A DNA stretch of 64,000 nt from CATOSK01 sp034423195 (GTDB taxonomy: Bacteria > Chloroflexota > Dehalococcoidia > Lucifugimonadales > UBA3495): the NCBI GenBank assembly GCA_034423195.1, contig DAOUIZ010000010.1, forward strand, positions 57,951-121,950. The letters are read 5' to 3'. The notes under the pieces are model-generated. The model ran no database searches. It saw only the letters and a list, made by a program, of their open reading frames with translations, and was not told the origin of the DNA. A program made the translations under genes and the position numbers. This document shows positions 1-9,450 of this stretch, piece by piece; position 1 is the stretch's first letter, and each line of letters opens with the position of its first letter.

Positions 1-49
1 GGCGCTTCCCGGGGGAGGAGGATGCGGAACAACCGGAGGAATGACAGTC

Positions 50-1501
50 ATGGGTCTCGGAAAGCTGCTCCTGAAACCCCTGTCCGGCTACCCTGGCGGT
101 TACAAGCACATGCGTCGCGGCACCCAGGGATTCGACCAGACCCCGCCCTTCCGCAAGCCCGAAGACCCCGGCGACCGGCGCAGCCGGATTCCGCCCACCG
201 GCTACCGGGAATACTGGTATCCGGCCCTGCCCGCGAAGGACGTCAAGAAGGACAAGCCCGAGGTGCTGCGGATGCTGGGCACCGACGTCGTGTTTTTCCG
301 GGACACCAAGGGCGAGGTTCAGGCCCTCCTGGACTGGTGCCCCCACCGGGCCGTTTACCTTTCCATGGGACGCTGCTACTTCGAGGGATTCGTCACCTGC
401 CCATATCACGGGGCCACCTTCGACGGCGACGGCAACTGCGTGGCCTTCCTCACCGAGGGCCCGGACTCCAAGATGGCCGGCGCCCCCGGCATGAAGGCCC
501 GCAAGTTCCCCACCGTGACCATCAAGGGAATGGTCTTCGTCTGGATGGGCGACGGCGAGCCCGTTGACCCCCAGGAGGACATCCCGCCGGAGATGTTCGA
601 GCCCCACAACATCTTCCGCCCCGTCTTCACCATGTTCGACTGCAACTGGGTGCTGGTGCTGGAAAACACCATGGACGCCCACAACGCCTTCATGGTCCAC
701 CGCAACGCCCTCCGCATCCTCAAGAGCCGCCTCGGCGGACGCCCCCGCACTCCCCTCGGCTACCGGGTCAACATCGTCAACAACAAGAACGTCCATTACC
801 GCCCCGGGCGTGGCAAGTCCTCGGTGGAAAAGTTCTACGAGGACGAGAACGGCAACGTCCCCTACCAGATGTACTACCCCGGCGTGGACGGCGTCTGGCC
901 TCTCCACCGCTGGCGGCTCATGTGGACCTGGATCTGGGACCGCAAAGCGAAGAAGCGCGGGCAGGGGGCCGGCCGCCTCCAGCCGGAGCAGGCCGCCGAC
1001 ACCCCGGACGTCAACGAGTGGAACGGCACCCGCCTTCCCGGCATGTCCCGCACCGGCGGCAACGCCAGGTTCTTCCGCAGCACCCGCTGGGCCGTGCCCG
1101 TCGAGGACAACCTCACCCGCATGGTCTATCTCAACGTAGAGCGGTATGCCCAGCCGCCGAACATCTTCCGCCGCCTCTGGAGCACCGCCACTTGGCCCTA
1201 CCGCAACTGGGAGCTCAACTTCAACTTCCGCAACCAGGACTACGACGCCGAGAAGTACGTCCAGTACGACTTCCCCGAGTACCTGTCCTCCACCGACTCG
1301 GTGGTGGTCGCCATGCGCCGCCTCTTCGTGGAACACGCCCGCGATGTCCAGCGCCGACGCGCCATCGAGGAGGAACTCCCCGAGCAGTTGGAGGAAACCG
1401 AAGCCGAGATCATGGTCCGGGAAGGCGACGCCCGCGTCGCCGCGGACAGCGAATCCTTCGACCTCACCAAGCTGGAAGAAGAGCTGCTGCGCCGGGTCTG
1501 A
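50..1501 (+). CDS. Rieske-type aromatic-ring/steroid oxygenase, catalytic subunit
   Basis: This is a 483-residue Rieske non-haem iron oxygenase. The [2Fe-2S] motif is visible as C97-x-H99 and C117-x2-H120. The mononuclear iron site appears as DAHNAFMVH (H211 and H217). The family uses electrons from a reductase to hydroxylate or demethylate aromatic or steroid-like substrates in the cytosol; the substrate here cannot be told. An upstream ATG at 41 is in frame, but it directly abuts the GGAGGA at 35-40. The ATG at 50 lies at proper spacing from that site, so I take 50 as the start. No reductase or ferredoxin gene adjoins it in view; the small Rieske ferredoxin at 53.8 kb is far away. The gene ends at a strong hairpin and converges on the metallopeptidase. 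Family call is firm, substrate open. Confidence 0.9.
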   Translation: MGLGKLLLKPLSGYPGGYKHMRRGTQGFDQTPPFRKPEDPGDRRSRIPPTGYREYWYPALPAKDVKKDKPEVLRMLGTDVVFFRDTKGEVQALLDWCPHRAVYLSMGRCYFEGFVTCPYHGATFDGDGNCVAFLTEGPDSKMAGAPGMKARKFPTVTIKGMVFVWMGDGEPVDPQEDIPPEMFEPHNIFRPVFTMFDCNWVLVLENTMDAHNAFMVHRNALRILKSRLGGRPRTPLGYRVNIVNNKNVHYRPGRGKSSVEKFYEDENGNVPYQMYYPGVDGVWPLHRWRLMWTWIWDRKAKKRGQGAGRLQPEQAADTPDVNEWNGTRLPGMSRTGGNARFFRSTRWAVPVEDNLTRMVYLNVERYAQPPNIFRRLWSTATWPYRNWELNFNFRNQDYDAEKYVQYDFPEYLSSTDSVVVAMRRLFVEHARDVQRRRAIEEELPEQLEETEAEIMVREGDARVAADSESFDLTKLEEELLRRV

Positions 1502-1525
1502 CCCCTCTTTCCACCCCGCCACTCA

Positions 1526-1562
1526 GGAAGGGCCGCTCCCCGCAATGCGGAGCGGCCCTTCC
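1526..1562. terminator. Bidirectional hairpin terminator between convergent genes
   Basis: There is a perfect 14-bp inverted repeat (arms 1526-1539 and 1549-1562) around a 9-nt loop, 25 bp after the Rieske stop codon and about 40 bp from the stop of the convergent gene. There is no good T-run on either side, so it may be a processing or stalling hairpin rather than a canonical intrinsic terminator. Confidence 0.7.
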
Positions 1563-1602
1563 ACTTACTGCCTCGCCGGAACAGTCCCCGGGCCAGCCCC
1601 CG

Positions 1603-2355
1603 TCACCAGGGCAGAACGGCCTCCGCCTCCCGCAGCCGCTTCCGCCGCTCCTTCAGGTCGGGAATGTGCTTCGCAACCAGGTCCCAGAACTCCCTGGAAT
1701 GGTTCATCACCGTCAGGTGGGCCAGTTCATGCACCACCACCAGGTCCACCAGGTCCGGCGCCAGCATCATCAGCCGCCAGTTGAACCTGATCGTGCCGCC
1801 TGATGAGCAGCTTCCCCACCGCCGTTTCTGGTTCCGTATCAGGATTCGGCACTTCTCCCCCCGTCCCAGGGCCGGCCACCAGCGGTCCACCGCGGCGCTG
1901 AGATGCTCCGCCGCCTGCGCCCGGTACCACTGGAACACCGCGTCTTCCGCCGAGTCCGCCGCTTCCTTCTCCCCCAGGCCCGGCGGCAGACCGACCCGCA
2001 GTACCCCGTCGTCCAGCCGGACGGTCGGGCTGGCAACGTCCGCCGCCTCCACCCGGAGCGGGACGTTCTCCCCCAGCAGCGGAGCCGTGTCTCCCATCCC
2101 CAACCGGCGAGGCTTCGCTTCCTCTACCGCTGCGGCCAGCTTTCCCAAAATCCATTCCGCCCGCTTCAGCACGATCCGGTCCAGCTCCGCCTTGGCCGTG
2201 ACCGCCGGAGCGGCAACCCGCACCGTCCCCCCGCGAATCGAAATCTCCACCGTCTTCCTCCGGCGGGCGCTCCGGTGAACCTCGTACTTGATTGCCGTCC
2301 CCCGGAACTGGACTGCCCCGGGTTCGACGGCGGCCTTCAACCCACGCCGGGCCAT
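1603..2355 (-). CDS. YgjP-like (DUF45) zinc metallopeptidase
   Basis: This SprT/YgjP-type protein has the zinc motif HELAH followed downstream by a conserved NHSREFW segment, which supplies the third ligand in the family. A typical RRWGSCS segment precedes it. YgjP homologues are about 230-250 residues. The open frame runs up to 2625, but its first 90 residues do not look like this family, so I start at the internal ATG at 2355 (250 aa). No clear Shine-Dalgarno supports this start, and an ATG at 2412 is an alternative. It is a cytosolic protein with a predicted metal-dependent peptidase role, often linked to restriction or stress loci. Nothing around it indicates a specific partner. Function beyond the fold is unknown. 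Confidence 0.82.
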   Translation of the reverse strand: MARRGLKAAVEPGAVQFRGTAIKYEVHRSARRRKTVEISIRGGTVRVAAPAVTAKAELDRIVLKRAEWILGKLAAAVEEAKPRRLGMGDTAPLLGENVPLRVEAADVASPTVRLDDGVLRVGLPPGLGEKEAADSAEDAVFQWYRAQAAEHLSAAVDRWWPALGRGEKCRILIRNQKRRWGSCSSGGTIRFNWRLMMLAPDLVDLVVVHELAHLTVMNHSREFWDLVAKHIPDLKERRKRLREAEAVLPW

Positions 2356-2650
2356 CGCAATTGTCCGCACGTGCCGGTCATCCCGCTGGTGGCCCCGGGC
2401 GGGCCCGGACATAGACTCAACAACCTGGTCCCTCAACCGCACCTCCTGGTTCTCCCGGGGAAACGAGACTGGCCGGAACCAGACCGCCAGGACCCGAATA
2501 CGCCGAGCCGGGCCAACATTATCCGGCAATTTCTGCCCGGTTCCGGTCTTCTTGCCCAACGCTATTTCAGATCCAGGGTATACACTTTTCCCGTAGGAAA
2601 AAACAGCCCCGCTCTCGCGGCCCATCTCGCCTCGACCAAGGAGGCTACTA

Positions 2651-3043
2651 ATGAGAATCTTCCGCTGGATAATGGTCGTGCTGACGGCCCTTTACGCCCT
2701 CTTCGCCGGATTGACGGCGGCAGTCGGCTTGTTCGCCGATGGCGGCACTATATGGGAGAGAATCCTCATCTCCGGGATTCATCCCCTGGGAGCACTGGCC
2801 TTGCTGTTTCTGGTTTGGCGGCCTCGTGGGCGCATCGGTCCCGGCACTGCGGCTGCTCTGGCTTTGGTGCTCCTCAGCGTCATCGGGGACGGAGCAGTGT
2901 TCGTCGCCATCACCAAGGGCGTCATCCGCGGGGATGCCGGCCTTGCGGTTGCCTTCGCCCTGGTTCCTCTCTTGGGGATCGCCTATGTCATCGCCGGCCT
3001 GGCTTCCGGCGGCCATATTTCCAACCCGGAACCCGCCGCTTAG
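2651..3043 (+). CDS. Small four-helix membrane protein, unknown function
   Basis: This is a 130-residue protein with four hydrophobic stretches (roughly residues 5-27, 40-56, 66-88 and 98-118) and little else, so it is predicted to be integral to the cytoplasmic membrane. A good ribosome-binding site (AAGGAGG) lies 8 bp before the ATG, and a strong hairpin follows the stop, which supports a monocistronic gene. It is divergent from the YgjP gene and convergent with degV. I do not recognise a family. The pattern resembles many short uncharacterised Chloroflexota membrane proteins. Confidence 0.75.
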   Translation: MRIFRWIMVVLTALYALFAGLTAAVGLFADGGTIWERILISGIHPLGALALLFLVWRPRGRIGPGTAAALALVLLSVIGDGAVFVAITKGVIRGDAGLAVAFALVPLLGIAYVIAGLASGGHISNPEPAA

Positions 3044-3073
3044 CCTGGGCCTGCTCCACCGGACAAACATTTT

Positions 3074-3113
3074 CCGGCGGAGGGTAAACTCTCCGCCGGG
3101 GCCTTTCCTCTTT
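3074..3113 (+). terminator. Intrinsic terminator
   Basis: A perfect 9-bp stem (3074-3082 with 3091-3099) with an 8-nt loop is followed by a T-rich run (CTTTCCTCTTT). It lies 31 bp after the stop of the small membrane protein and also faces the end of degV, so it may act for both. Confidence 0.75.
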
Positions 3114-3142
3114 GCTTCATCCTGTGACCGGGAACCGACTCG

Positions 3143-3982
3143 CTACCCTTCTCTCGTAAACGCGACTCCAAACGCCCGGGGCCCGACGTAGACCCCGAGG
3201 GCCGGCCCGAACCGGGTCTCGATGATCTGGTCCTCGGGCAGCAGGTCGCTGAGGCTGCGTTTCAACTCCTCCGACCGTTCCGACTCCGTGCTGTGGATGA
3301 CCGCCAGTTGCCGCAGGGGCGCCTGGTCCCGGGCCATTTCCGCCAGCCGGCGCACCGCCCGGTCCAGGCTCCGGGGGCGCTCCAGGGGATGCACCTCCCC
3401 ATCCTGCAGCGTCAGAATGGGCTTCACCTTGAGGAGCGAACCGGCGAAGGCCTGGGCCTTCCCGATGCGTCCCCCCTTCTGCAGGTACTCCAGGGTATCC
3501 AGGGCAAGGACGCAGTTGACCTGCGGCAGGGCCGCCCGCACCTTCTCCGCCGTTTCCCGATGGTCCAAAGCAGTCTGCGCGGCCCGGCCCGCCTGCAGTG
3601 CCAGCAGCCCCAGGCCGATGGAGGCCATCTGCGAATCAATCACGGTAATGGGAGCGGATTCCCCGACCTCCGCCTTGGCCTGTATCGCCGAATTGTAGGT
3701 GCCGCTCAGCTTCTGCGAGACATGCACCGACACAATCTCGTGCCCTTCGTCCAGAAGCTGCCGGTAGACCGCCTCGAAGTCCGCCACCGAGGGTTGAGAG
3801 GTCGTGGGAAGGCGCTGGCTCGCTCCGAGCTTCTGGAAAAACTCGTCCGGCTCCAGGTCAACCCCGTCCCGGTAAGTGTCGTCTCCGAACATTACATTGC
3901 AGGGCACCACCGTTATCCCCAGGTCCCTGGCCAGGTGCGCTGGCAGATCGGACGTGCTGTCGGTTACCACGCGTATCGTCAT
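3143..3982 (-). CDS. DegV family fatty-acid-binding protein (FakB-like)
   Basis: This 279-residue protein starts with the DegV signature VTDSTSDLP and carries the family motif TSQPS around residue 80. Members (FakB) bind a fatty acid and present its carboxylate to the kinase FakA, which phosphorylates it to acyl-phosphate for phospholipid synthesis. The FakA/DAK2-type gene lies directly upstream on the same strand (4099-5751, about 116 bp away), so the two probably form an exogenous fatty-acid activation unit. Length is normal for the family. The bound lipid cannot be predicted. Confidence 0.9.
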   Translation of the reverse strand: MTIRVVTDSTSDLPAHLARDLGITVVPCNVMFGDDTYRDGVDLEPDEFFQKLGASQRLPTTSQPSVADFEAVYRQLLDEGHEIVSVHVSQKLSGTYNSAIQAKAEVGESAPITVIDSQMASIGLGLLALQAGRAAQTALDHRETAEKVRAALPQVNCVLALDTLEYLQKGGRIGKAQAFAGSLLKVKPILTLQDGEVHPLERPRSLDRAVRRLAEMARDQAPLRQLAVIHSTESERSEELKRSLSDLLPEDQIIETRFGPALGVYVGPRAFGVAFTREG

Positions 3983-4098
3983 ACCTATACCTCCGCCGGG
4001 AGTCCCGGCACATTCATCATCAGGAAGCTGGATAAGGACACTTGACCAGGATGTTCAACCGAGAAGTTTAACCGGGAAGCTCGGCCCCTCTCCCTGCC

Positions 4099-5751
4099 TC
4101 ACTCCACCGAAACCAGGTAGGGATAATGCGGCTGCCCCCCTTCAATTACGTCAACCTGCAATCCCGGGACCAGTTCTTCCAACCTGCGGCCCGTCTCCTC
4201 CGCGTCTCCGCCGGTCAAAGCTTCTCCCCAGTACACCGTCACGATGCTGTCCTCGTCCAGTTCCACTCCCTTCAACGCATCAAGCAGAGCATCTTCTGCC
4301 GAGCCGCCCAACGCCGCCAGTCCCCCATCGGAAAGGGCCATGAACTGCCCCTCCGTTACCGCCACCCCATCCACCGTGGCATCCCGCACCGCGTGGGTCA
4401 CTTCCAGCGTGACCACCGCTTCCACTGCTTCCCTCATCGCCGCCAGGTTGTCTTCCACCGGGCGGACCGGATTGAACGCCAGCATCGCCGCCACCCCCTG
4501 CGGAACGGTGGTAGTGGGAACAACGTGAATCGACTGCCCTTCCTGAGACGCCTGCTTCGCCTGCTCCGCCGTCAGGACAATGTTCTTGTTATTGGGCAGG
4601 ACGATGATGTCGCTCAATCCGGCGTCCGCCGCCGCTTCCGTCAACTGCTGGATGCTGGGATTCATGGTCTGCCCGCCCCTGACCAGTCCGGCGCAGCCCG
4701 CGTCGCGGAACAGCTCGGCGAACCCATCTCCCGAGGCTACCGCCACCACGCCCGTCCCGGGCTCCACCGCCGGCCGGTCCCGGTGCCCGGCTACCCAGCC
4801 CCGGTTCTGGATGCTCATGTTTTCGATGCTGATCTGGGACAACTGCCCCATGCCCACCGCGTAGGTCAACGCCGCGCCCGGGTCCATCAGGTGGGCGTGT
4901 ACCCGGATCATCCCGGCGTCCCCGATGACCACCACCGAATCCGCCAATCCGTTGATGTCCTCCCGGACTTGCTCCAGGGAAAGTCCCTCCCCCTCCAACA
5001 GGAATTGGGTGCAGTACCCCCACTCGGCCTCTTCGCTGGAATGCAGAAAGTCGCCGCTGATGCTGGTTTCCACCCCGGTCAGCGCGGCTTCAATCCCCGA
5101 GATCTCCCCCAGTTCCAGCTCTGCCGGGCCGGTGTTTCCCGTCTTGAGGTAGTCCAGCGCACCGGCCAGGATGGCGACAATGCCCAACCCCCCCGAGTCC
5201 ACCACTCCGGCCTCCTGCAGCGCCGGAAGCTGTGTAGGCGTCAGGGCCAGGGCGGCCCTCGCCTCCGCCAGTGCGGTCTCCCACAGCGCCAGCGGGTCCG
5301 AGGCGCCTTCCTCCAACATCCGCTGCACTTCCTCGCCCGCCCGCCGGATGACCGTCAGCATCGTCCCTTCCTTGGGATCGCCGACCGCCGAGTAAGCCGT
5401 CTCCGAAGCCCGCAAGAACGCGCTGACCAGGGTCTGCCCGTCGCAGTCCGCCGCGCCTTCCAGCCCCTGGGCCAGCCCTTTGAAATACTGGGAAAGGATC
5501 ACCCCGCTGTTGCCCCGGGCGCCCCGGAAGGTCCCGTTGTACCAGCTTCCCGCCACCGCGCCAACCTCCCCGGGGTCGGCGCCCTCCATGTGTTCCACCC
5601 CCGAGCGCATGGTCAGCAGCATGTTCGTTCCCGTGTCCCCGTCGGGGACGGGAAAGACGTTGAGGCTGTTGATGACCTCCCGGTACTGCTCCATGCACCG
5701 GGTCGCGGCCAGCAGAGCCTCCCTGAAATCCCTTCCTGTAATACCTGCCAT
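4099..5751 (-). CDS. DAK2/DegV-associated kinase, fatty acid kinase FakA-like
   Basis: This 550-residue protein has the full FakA (YloV) architecture. The N-terminal DAK2 nucleotide-binding domain includes NVFPVPDGDTGTNM, whose aspartates bind Mg-ATP. A middle domain and a C-terminal FakB-binding EDD-like domain follow. In Gram-positives FakA phosphorylates fatty acids held by a DegV/FakB protein, and such a gene follows here on the same strand. The start at 5751 places the family motif near residue 35, as usual. I see no broken motif. It is confidently a FakA family member; physiological use of fatty acids is inferred from family and context. Confidence 0.9.
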   Translation of the reverse strand: MAGITGRDFREALLAATRCMEQYREVINSLNVFPVPDGDTGTNMLLTMRSGVEHMEGADPGEVGAVAGSWYNGTFRGARGNSGVILSQYFKGLAQGLEGAADCDGQTLVSAFLRASETAYSAVGDPKEGTMLTVIRRAGEEVQRMLEEGASDPLALWETALAEARAALALTPTQLPALQEAGVVDSGGLGIVAILAGALDYLKTGNTGPAELELGEISGIEAALTGVETSISGDFLHSSEEAEWGYCTQFLLEGEGLSLEQVREDINGLADSVVVIGDAGMIRVHAHLMDPGAALTYAVGMGQLSQISIENMSIQNRGWVAGHRDRPAVEPGTGVVAVASGDGFAELFRDAGCAGLVRGGQTMNPSIQQLTEAAADAGLSDIIVLPNNKNIVLTAEQAKQASQEGQSIHVVPTTTVPQGVAAMLAFNPVRPVEDNLAAMREAVEAVVTLEVTHAVRDATVDGVAVTEGQFMALSDGGLAALGGSAEDALLDALKGVELDEDSIVTVYWGEALTGGDAEETGRRLEELVPGLQVDVIEGGQPHYPYLVSVE

Positions 5752-5942
5752 GTCCTGACCAGCCCTTGCGGAACGCCATAGGATGATTCCCGATTATAAC
5801 CGAAACCGTGTCTCACGCCTTTTCATCTTGGAAACGTGAAACCGGGGTTTTCAGAATCGACTCACCTCAAAGGATGAGACCCGGAAAGGATGAGACCCGG
5901 CCGCGCTCCGAAACCGGAGTGCTGCCCTTGACTTATCCTGTG

Positions 5943-7631
5943 TCACGAAGGTATCAGTCCGTCCTGGGGCATCGTCCAGGGCAGGGCATAGAACGGCGCG
6001 AACTGGGGCGCCCGGGGAATGGGCATTTCGCCGAAAGGCACGTCAATCACCACCGGGGCCTCCAGCGCCAGGGCTTCGGGAATCAGGGCCTCCAACTCCA
6101 GGGGATCGCCTGCCCTCATTGCCACCGCTCCAAACGACTCCGCGAACTTGACGAAATCCGGGTTGTGCAGGTCCGTCTCATAAGCCCCGGAAAATACCTC
6201 CTCCAGGTCTCGCGCCACATTGCCGTAGGCGTCATTCCTGAAAACGACAGTAACCACGTTGATTCCGTACTTCACCGCCGTGGACAACTCTGAGGCGTTG
6301 AACATGAACCCGCCGTCCCCGGTGATGCAGACCACCGGACGGTCCGGCCTGGCAACCTTGGCCCCCAGGGCCGTCGGGAAGGCATACCCCAGGTTGAACG
6401 AGTAGCCGGAGTCAATATAGGTCTTCGGGTGCTTCACCTGCCAATGAGTGCGCGCATAGTAGCCGAACTGGGTGACATCCCACACGGTGAACGCATCATC
6501 TGGAATCCCCGTCCGCATCGCCTCGATCACCGGAAACTGGGGCTCCCGCAATCGGATGTCGTAGTAGGAGATAAGGTTCCGGGCCGCCTCGACCGCTTCC
6601 GCCGGGGACGTCCGGTCTACCGCCTTCTCTTCCAACAGGTAGGGAAACAGAGCTTCCAGCGTCGCCCCGGCGTCGCCAAGGAGGGGAATGGTGTTGGCTT
6701 GGACCCGGTAGAGATCGGTCTCCTCGATATTGATGTTGATGAGCGTGGACCTCTCGCCGGCGGGATTGCCCAGAGAAAACCGAGTCCCGATCCCGATGAC
6801 CACGTCCGAAGACTGCATGACTTCGAGGAGTTGGTTCATTTCCTGCCGCTCGCCCCGGGGACTGAAACACGAGCCATAACACAGGGGGTGTCCGTCCGGC
6901 ATGGTTCCCTTGCCCCCGCTGGAGGTAACCACCGGAATGTTGGTCGCCTCCGCCAGCCTCACCAGTTCTTCCTCTCCGCCGGACCGTGCTACCCCGCCCC
7001 CCGCGTAGATCAGCGGCAGCCTGGACCGGGCGATTACCCCCGCCGCTTCCCGCAGCAGGTCCGGGCTGGGCACTATCCGGGACACCCGGGCCGGGCCCCC
7101 CAACTGCACTTCCTCCCGCTCAACTCCCACTTCCGGCGGGACCTCCAGGAGGACCGGACGTGGGCGCCCGCTCCGCATCTGCCGGAAGCCGTCCGCCACC
7201 GCGGCCGGGACTTCCCTCGGCCTCATCACCCTGCGTTGCCACTTCGTCACCGGCCTCACCACGCTGGCCTGGTCCTCGATTTCGTGCACCGCTCCCAGGT
7301 TCTTCCCGATCATCCCCCGGGGAATTGTCCCGGCGATCACCATCACCGGAATAGAGCGGGCATAGGCGTTGGCCATTCCGGCGGCAGCGTTGTAGAGCCC
7401 TGCCCCGGGCACCACGAGGGCCACACCCGGTTTCCCCGACGCGCGGGCGTAACCGTCCGCCATGTATGTCGTAGCCTGCTCGTGCCGGGTGGTGATCATT
7501 CGGATGCCGGGTTCGTCCCGCAAGGCCGCTACAATTCCATAAACCTGGATTCCCGGAATCCCGAAGACGACCTCAACTCCCTCGTTGACCAGGGACTTTA
7601 CGAGTGCCTCTCCACCGCGCAACTTGGCCAT
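5943..7631 (-). CDS. Thiamine-diphosphate-dependent enzyme, acetolactate-synthase-like
   Basis: This 562-residue protein has the three-domain layout of the AHAS/oxalyl-CoA decarboxylase/benzoylformate decarboxylase superfamily. It has an N-terminal Pyr domain with the catalytic glutamate in TRHEQATTYMADGYAR, a central domain, and a C-terminal PP domain with the ThDP/Mg motif GDGGFMFN. The open frame extends to 7733, but an ATG at 7631 is preceded by TAAGGAG and begins the conserved domain, so I start there. No small regulatory subunit (ilvN) is nearby, which argues against a biosynthetic acetolactate synthase. A decarboxylase or lyase acting in catabolism is equally possible. The gene is divergent from an MFS transporter that might move its substrate. 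Confidence 0.85.
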   Translation of the reverse strand: MAKLRGGEALVKSLVNEGVEVVFGIPGIQVYGIVAALRDEPGIRMITTRHEQATTYMADGYARASGKPGVALVVPGAGLYNAAAGMANAYARSIPVMVIAGTIPRGMIGKNLGAVHEIEDQASVVRPVTKWQRRVMRPREVPAAVADGFRQMRSGRPRPVLLEVPPEVGVEREEVQLGGPARVSRIVPSPDLLREAAGVIARSRLPLIYAGGGVARSGGEEELVRLAEATNIPVVTSSGGKGTMPDGHPLCYGSCFSPRGERQEMNQLLEVMQSSDVVIGIGTRFSLGNPAGERSTLININIEETDLYRVQANTIPLLGDAGATLEALFPYLLEEKAVDRTSPAEAVEAARNLISYYDIRLREPQFPVIEAMRTGIPDDAFTVWDVTQFGYYARTHWQVKHPKTYIDSGYSFNLGYAFPTALGAKVARPDRPVVCITGDGGFMFNASELSTAVKYGINVVTVVFRNDAYGNVARDLEEVFSGAYETDLHNPDFVKFAESFGAVAMRAGDPLELEALIPEALALEAPVVIDVPFGEMPIPRAPQFAPFYALPWTMPQDGLIPS

Positions 7632-7999
7632 AACTCGCCACTCCTTATCCGGCCCAGTCTCGCGCCGCCAAGTATCGGCCCAAAGCATAGCAGAAAACCG
7701 GGCGTCAACCCCGGCCCTGCTCAACAGGAACAAGGCGCCCGCGTCGCCCCGCCGGCCAGGCGCCCTGCCCGGTCCAACCCGGCAAGTTCAGCGGGACTTG
7801 GAGGAAGAATCTCACAACGTGGCCGCTTAACCCGTCAGTTGTCCCCAGCCCCTGTTGCTGAGACAATGGCCCGGTTGTCCGCCGGAACGTCCGGCGCCGA
7901 CCGGAGCAACCCGCCAGTCAGCCGGATTGCACTCCTTGGCCCCATAAGGCTCTCCCTAGAAAATATGACATCTCCCGGCTCCCTCCTTCAAGCAACACC
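7632..7999. other. Divergent intergenic region (368 bp)
   Basis: This separates the ThDP enzyme (minus) and the MFS gene (plus) and must hold both promoters. I see no convincing -35/-10 pair, inverted operator or coding signal, and frames crossing it lack start sites and domains. Confidence 0.5.
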
Positions 8000-9301
8000 A
8001 TGATGATGCGTCCGGCCCGGCATCTCTCCCAACGCCTCCCCTTCTTCTACGGATGGGTCATCCTTTGTTCCGCCGCCAGCACCCAGGTGGCCCGCAACTC
8101 CGCCGCCAGCCTCACTATTGCCGTGTTCATGTTCCCCTTGGCCGAGGAATTGGGGTGGAGTCGCACCCTCATCGCCGGCGCCGCCAGCTTTGGCGGCCTG
8201 GCCGCTTCCGGGGTCTCCCCGGTCGTGGGATGGCTGGTGGACCGCTACGGGGCCCGCCTGGTCCTGGCCTCCAGCGTCTTCATCCTTGGCCTGTCCACCA
8301 TCTCCCTGGCATGGGCCACCATTCCCGTTGCCTTCTACCTGGCCTACGGAATCGGACGGGTCATCTTCGCCAGTCCCATTCCCATTGCCGCCTCTGTGGT
8401 GGTGTCCCGATGGTTCGTCAGGAAGCGGGGACGGGCCAACGGAATGCTCTTCGCCTCCCACTCAATCGGACTGGTCTCTTTTCCCATCATCGCATCGGCG
8501 ATCATCGCCGGGCCCGGCTGGCGGGAGGCGTGGATCGTCCTGGGACTCCTCGTATGGATTACGGCTCTGATTCCCGTAACGCTCCTCATCGTCCAGCGGC
8601 CCGAGGATATCGACCTCCTTCCCGACGGGGATGCCGAACCGTCGGACAACACCGGAACGGCGCCGGTTGCAGCGGAGGAACCGGCCTGGACCCTGAAGGC
8701 CGCCATGCGTACGCCCGCCCTCTGGATTCTCGCCGCCGGAGTCGGCACTTTGTTCCTCGTGCAGGCCGGCATCAACACCCACATGGCCGCCCTGCTGCGG
8801 GACCAGGGCCTCAGCGCCTGGTGGGCCGGCGTCGGCCTCGGCCTCAGCGCCGCCTTCATGGGAGCCGGCAGCCTGCTCTGGGGGTGGCTCGCCGAGAAAT
8901 TCCCGCCCCGCCATGTCCTGGCCGTCGTCGCCCTGGCCGTGGCCGGCCCGGCCCTGCTCTACCTCACCGCCGACACCACCCTGGAAGGCGTGGCATATTC
9001 CTCCATCTTCGGGTTCGGCGTGGGCGGAATGCTCTCCGTCCCTCCGGTGGCCTACGCCGACTACTACGGGCGGCGTTCTCTGGGAGTAATCCGCGGCGTC
9101 ACCGAGCCCTTCACGAGCCTCGAACAGGCCGTCGGAGCCGTGGCTGCGGGCATCGTGTTCGATTTCACCGGCAGCTATAACATCGCCCTAGTCTCGTTCG
9201 CCGCCCTAGGCGTCCTGACCGCCATCGCCATCCTCTTCGCCAAGCCCCCCGGCCAGGCCCCGGTCCACTCGCCCGGACCGGTAACATCCGCCGCCCGCTG
9301 A
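8000..9301 (+). CDS. Major facilitator superfamily transporter (OFA/MCT-like)
   Basis: This 433-residue protein has about 12 hydrophobic helices split 6+6 by a charged central loop (around residues 190-235). The loop 2-3 motif is GWLVDRYGARLVL, a good match to the MFS motif G-x3-D-R-x-G-x-R. The N-terminal FFYGWVIL stretch is typical of oxalate/formate antiporter and monocarboxylate-type MFS proteins. It is predicted to be an inner-membrane carrier of a small organic acid. Three ATG codons in a row begin the frame and none has a clear Shine-Dalgarno, so the exact start is uncertain by a few residues. Divergence from the ThDP carboligase/decarboxylase hints at a shared 2-oxoacid-type substrate; this is inference only. 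Confidence 0.87.
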   Translation: MMMRPARHLSQRLPFFYGWVILCSAASTQVARNSAASLTIAVFMFPLAEELGWSRTLIAGAASFGGLAASGVSPVVGWLVDRYGARLVLASSVFILGLSTISLAWATIPVAFYLAYGIGRVIFASPIPIAASVVVSRWFVRKRGRANGMLFASHSIGLVSFPIIASAIIAGPGWREAWIVLGLLVWITALIPVTLLIVQRPEDIDLLPDGDAEPSDNTGTAPVAAEEPAWTLKAAMRTPALWILAAGVGTLFLVQAGINTHMAALLRDQGLSAWWAGVGLGLSAAFMGAGSLLWGWLAEKFPPRHVLAVVALAVAGPALLYLTADTTLEGVAYSSIFGFGVGGMLSVPPVAYADYYGRRSLGVIRGVTEPFTSLEQAVGAVAAGIVFDFTGSYNIALVSFAALGVLTAIAILFAKPPGQAPVHSPGPVTSAAR

Positions 9302-9450
9302 AGTCCGGCATTCGCAGCGTCGAAGATGCCCGCGCAGAACCATTGCCATCGAGACTGGAGGGGAGCGCTTTCTTGTCAGTCCCCCGGCTATTCCGATACA
9401 CTTTGCCAACTGTACTTGAGCAGGACGGACCTATAGCTCGGGGAGATACT

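Noticed and set aside
2356..2625. N-terminal 90-residue extension of the YgjP-like protein
   Set aside because: It is not family-like, has no good start signal, and reaches into the divergent promoter region.
5861..5915. Direct repeat AAGGATGAGACCCGG twice upstream of fakA
   Set aside because: It is only two short copies without further structure, so not listed as an element.
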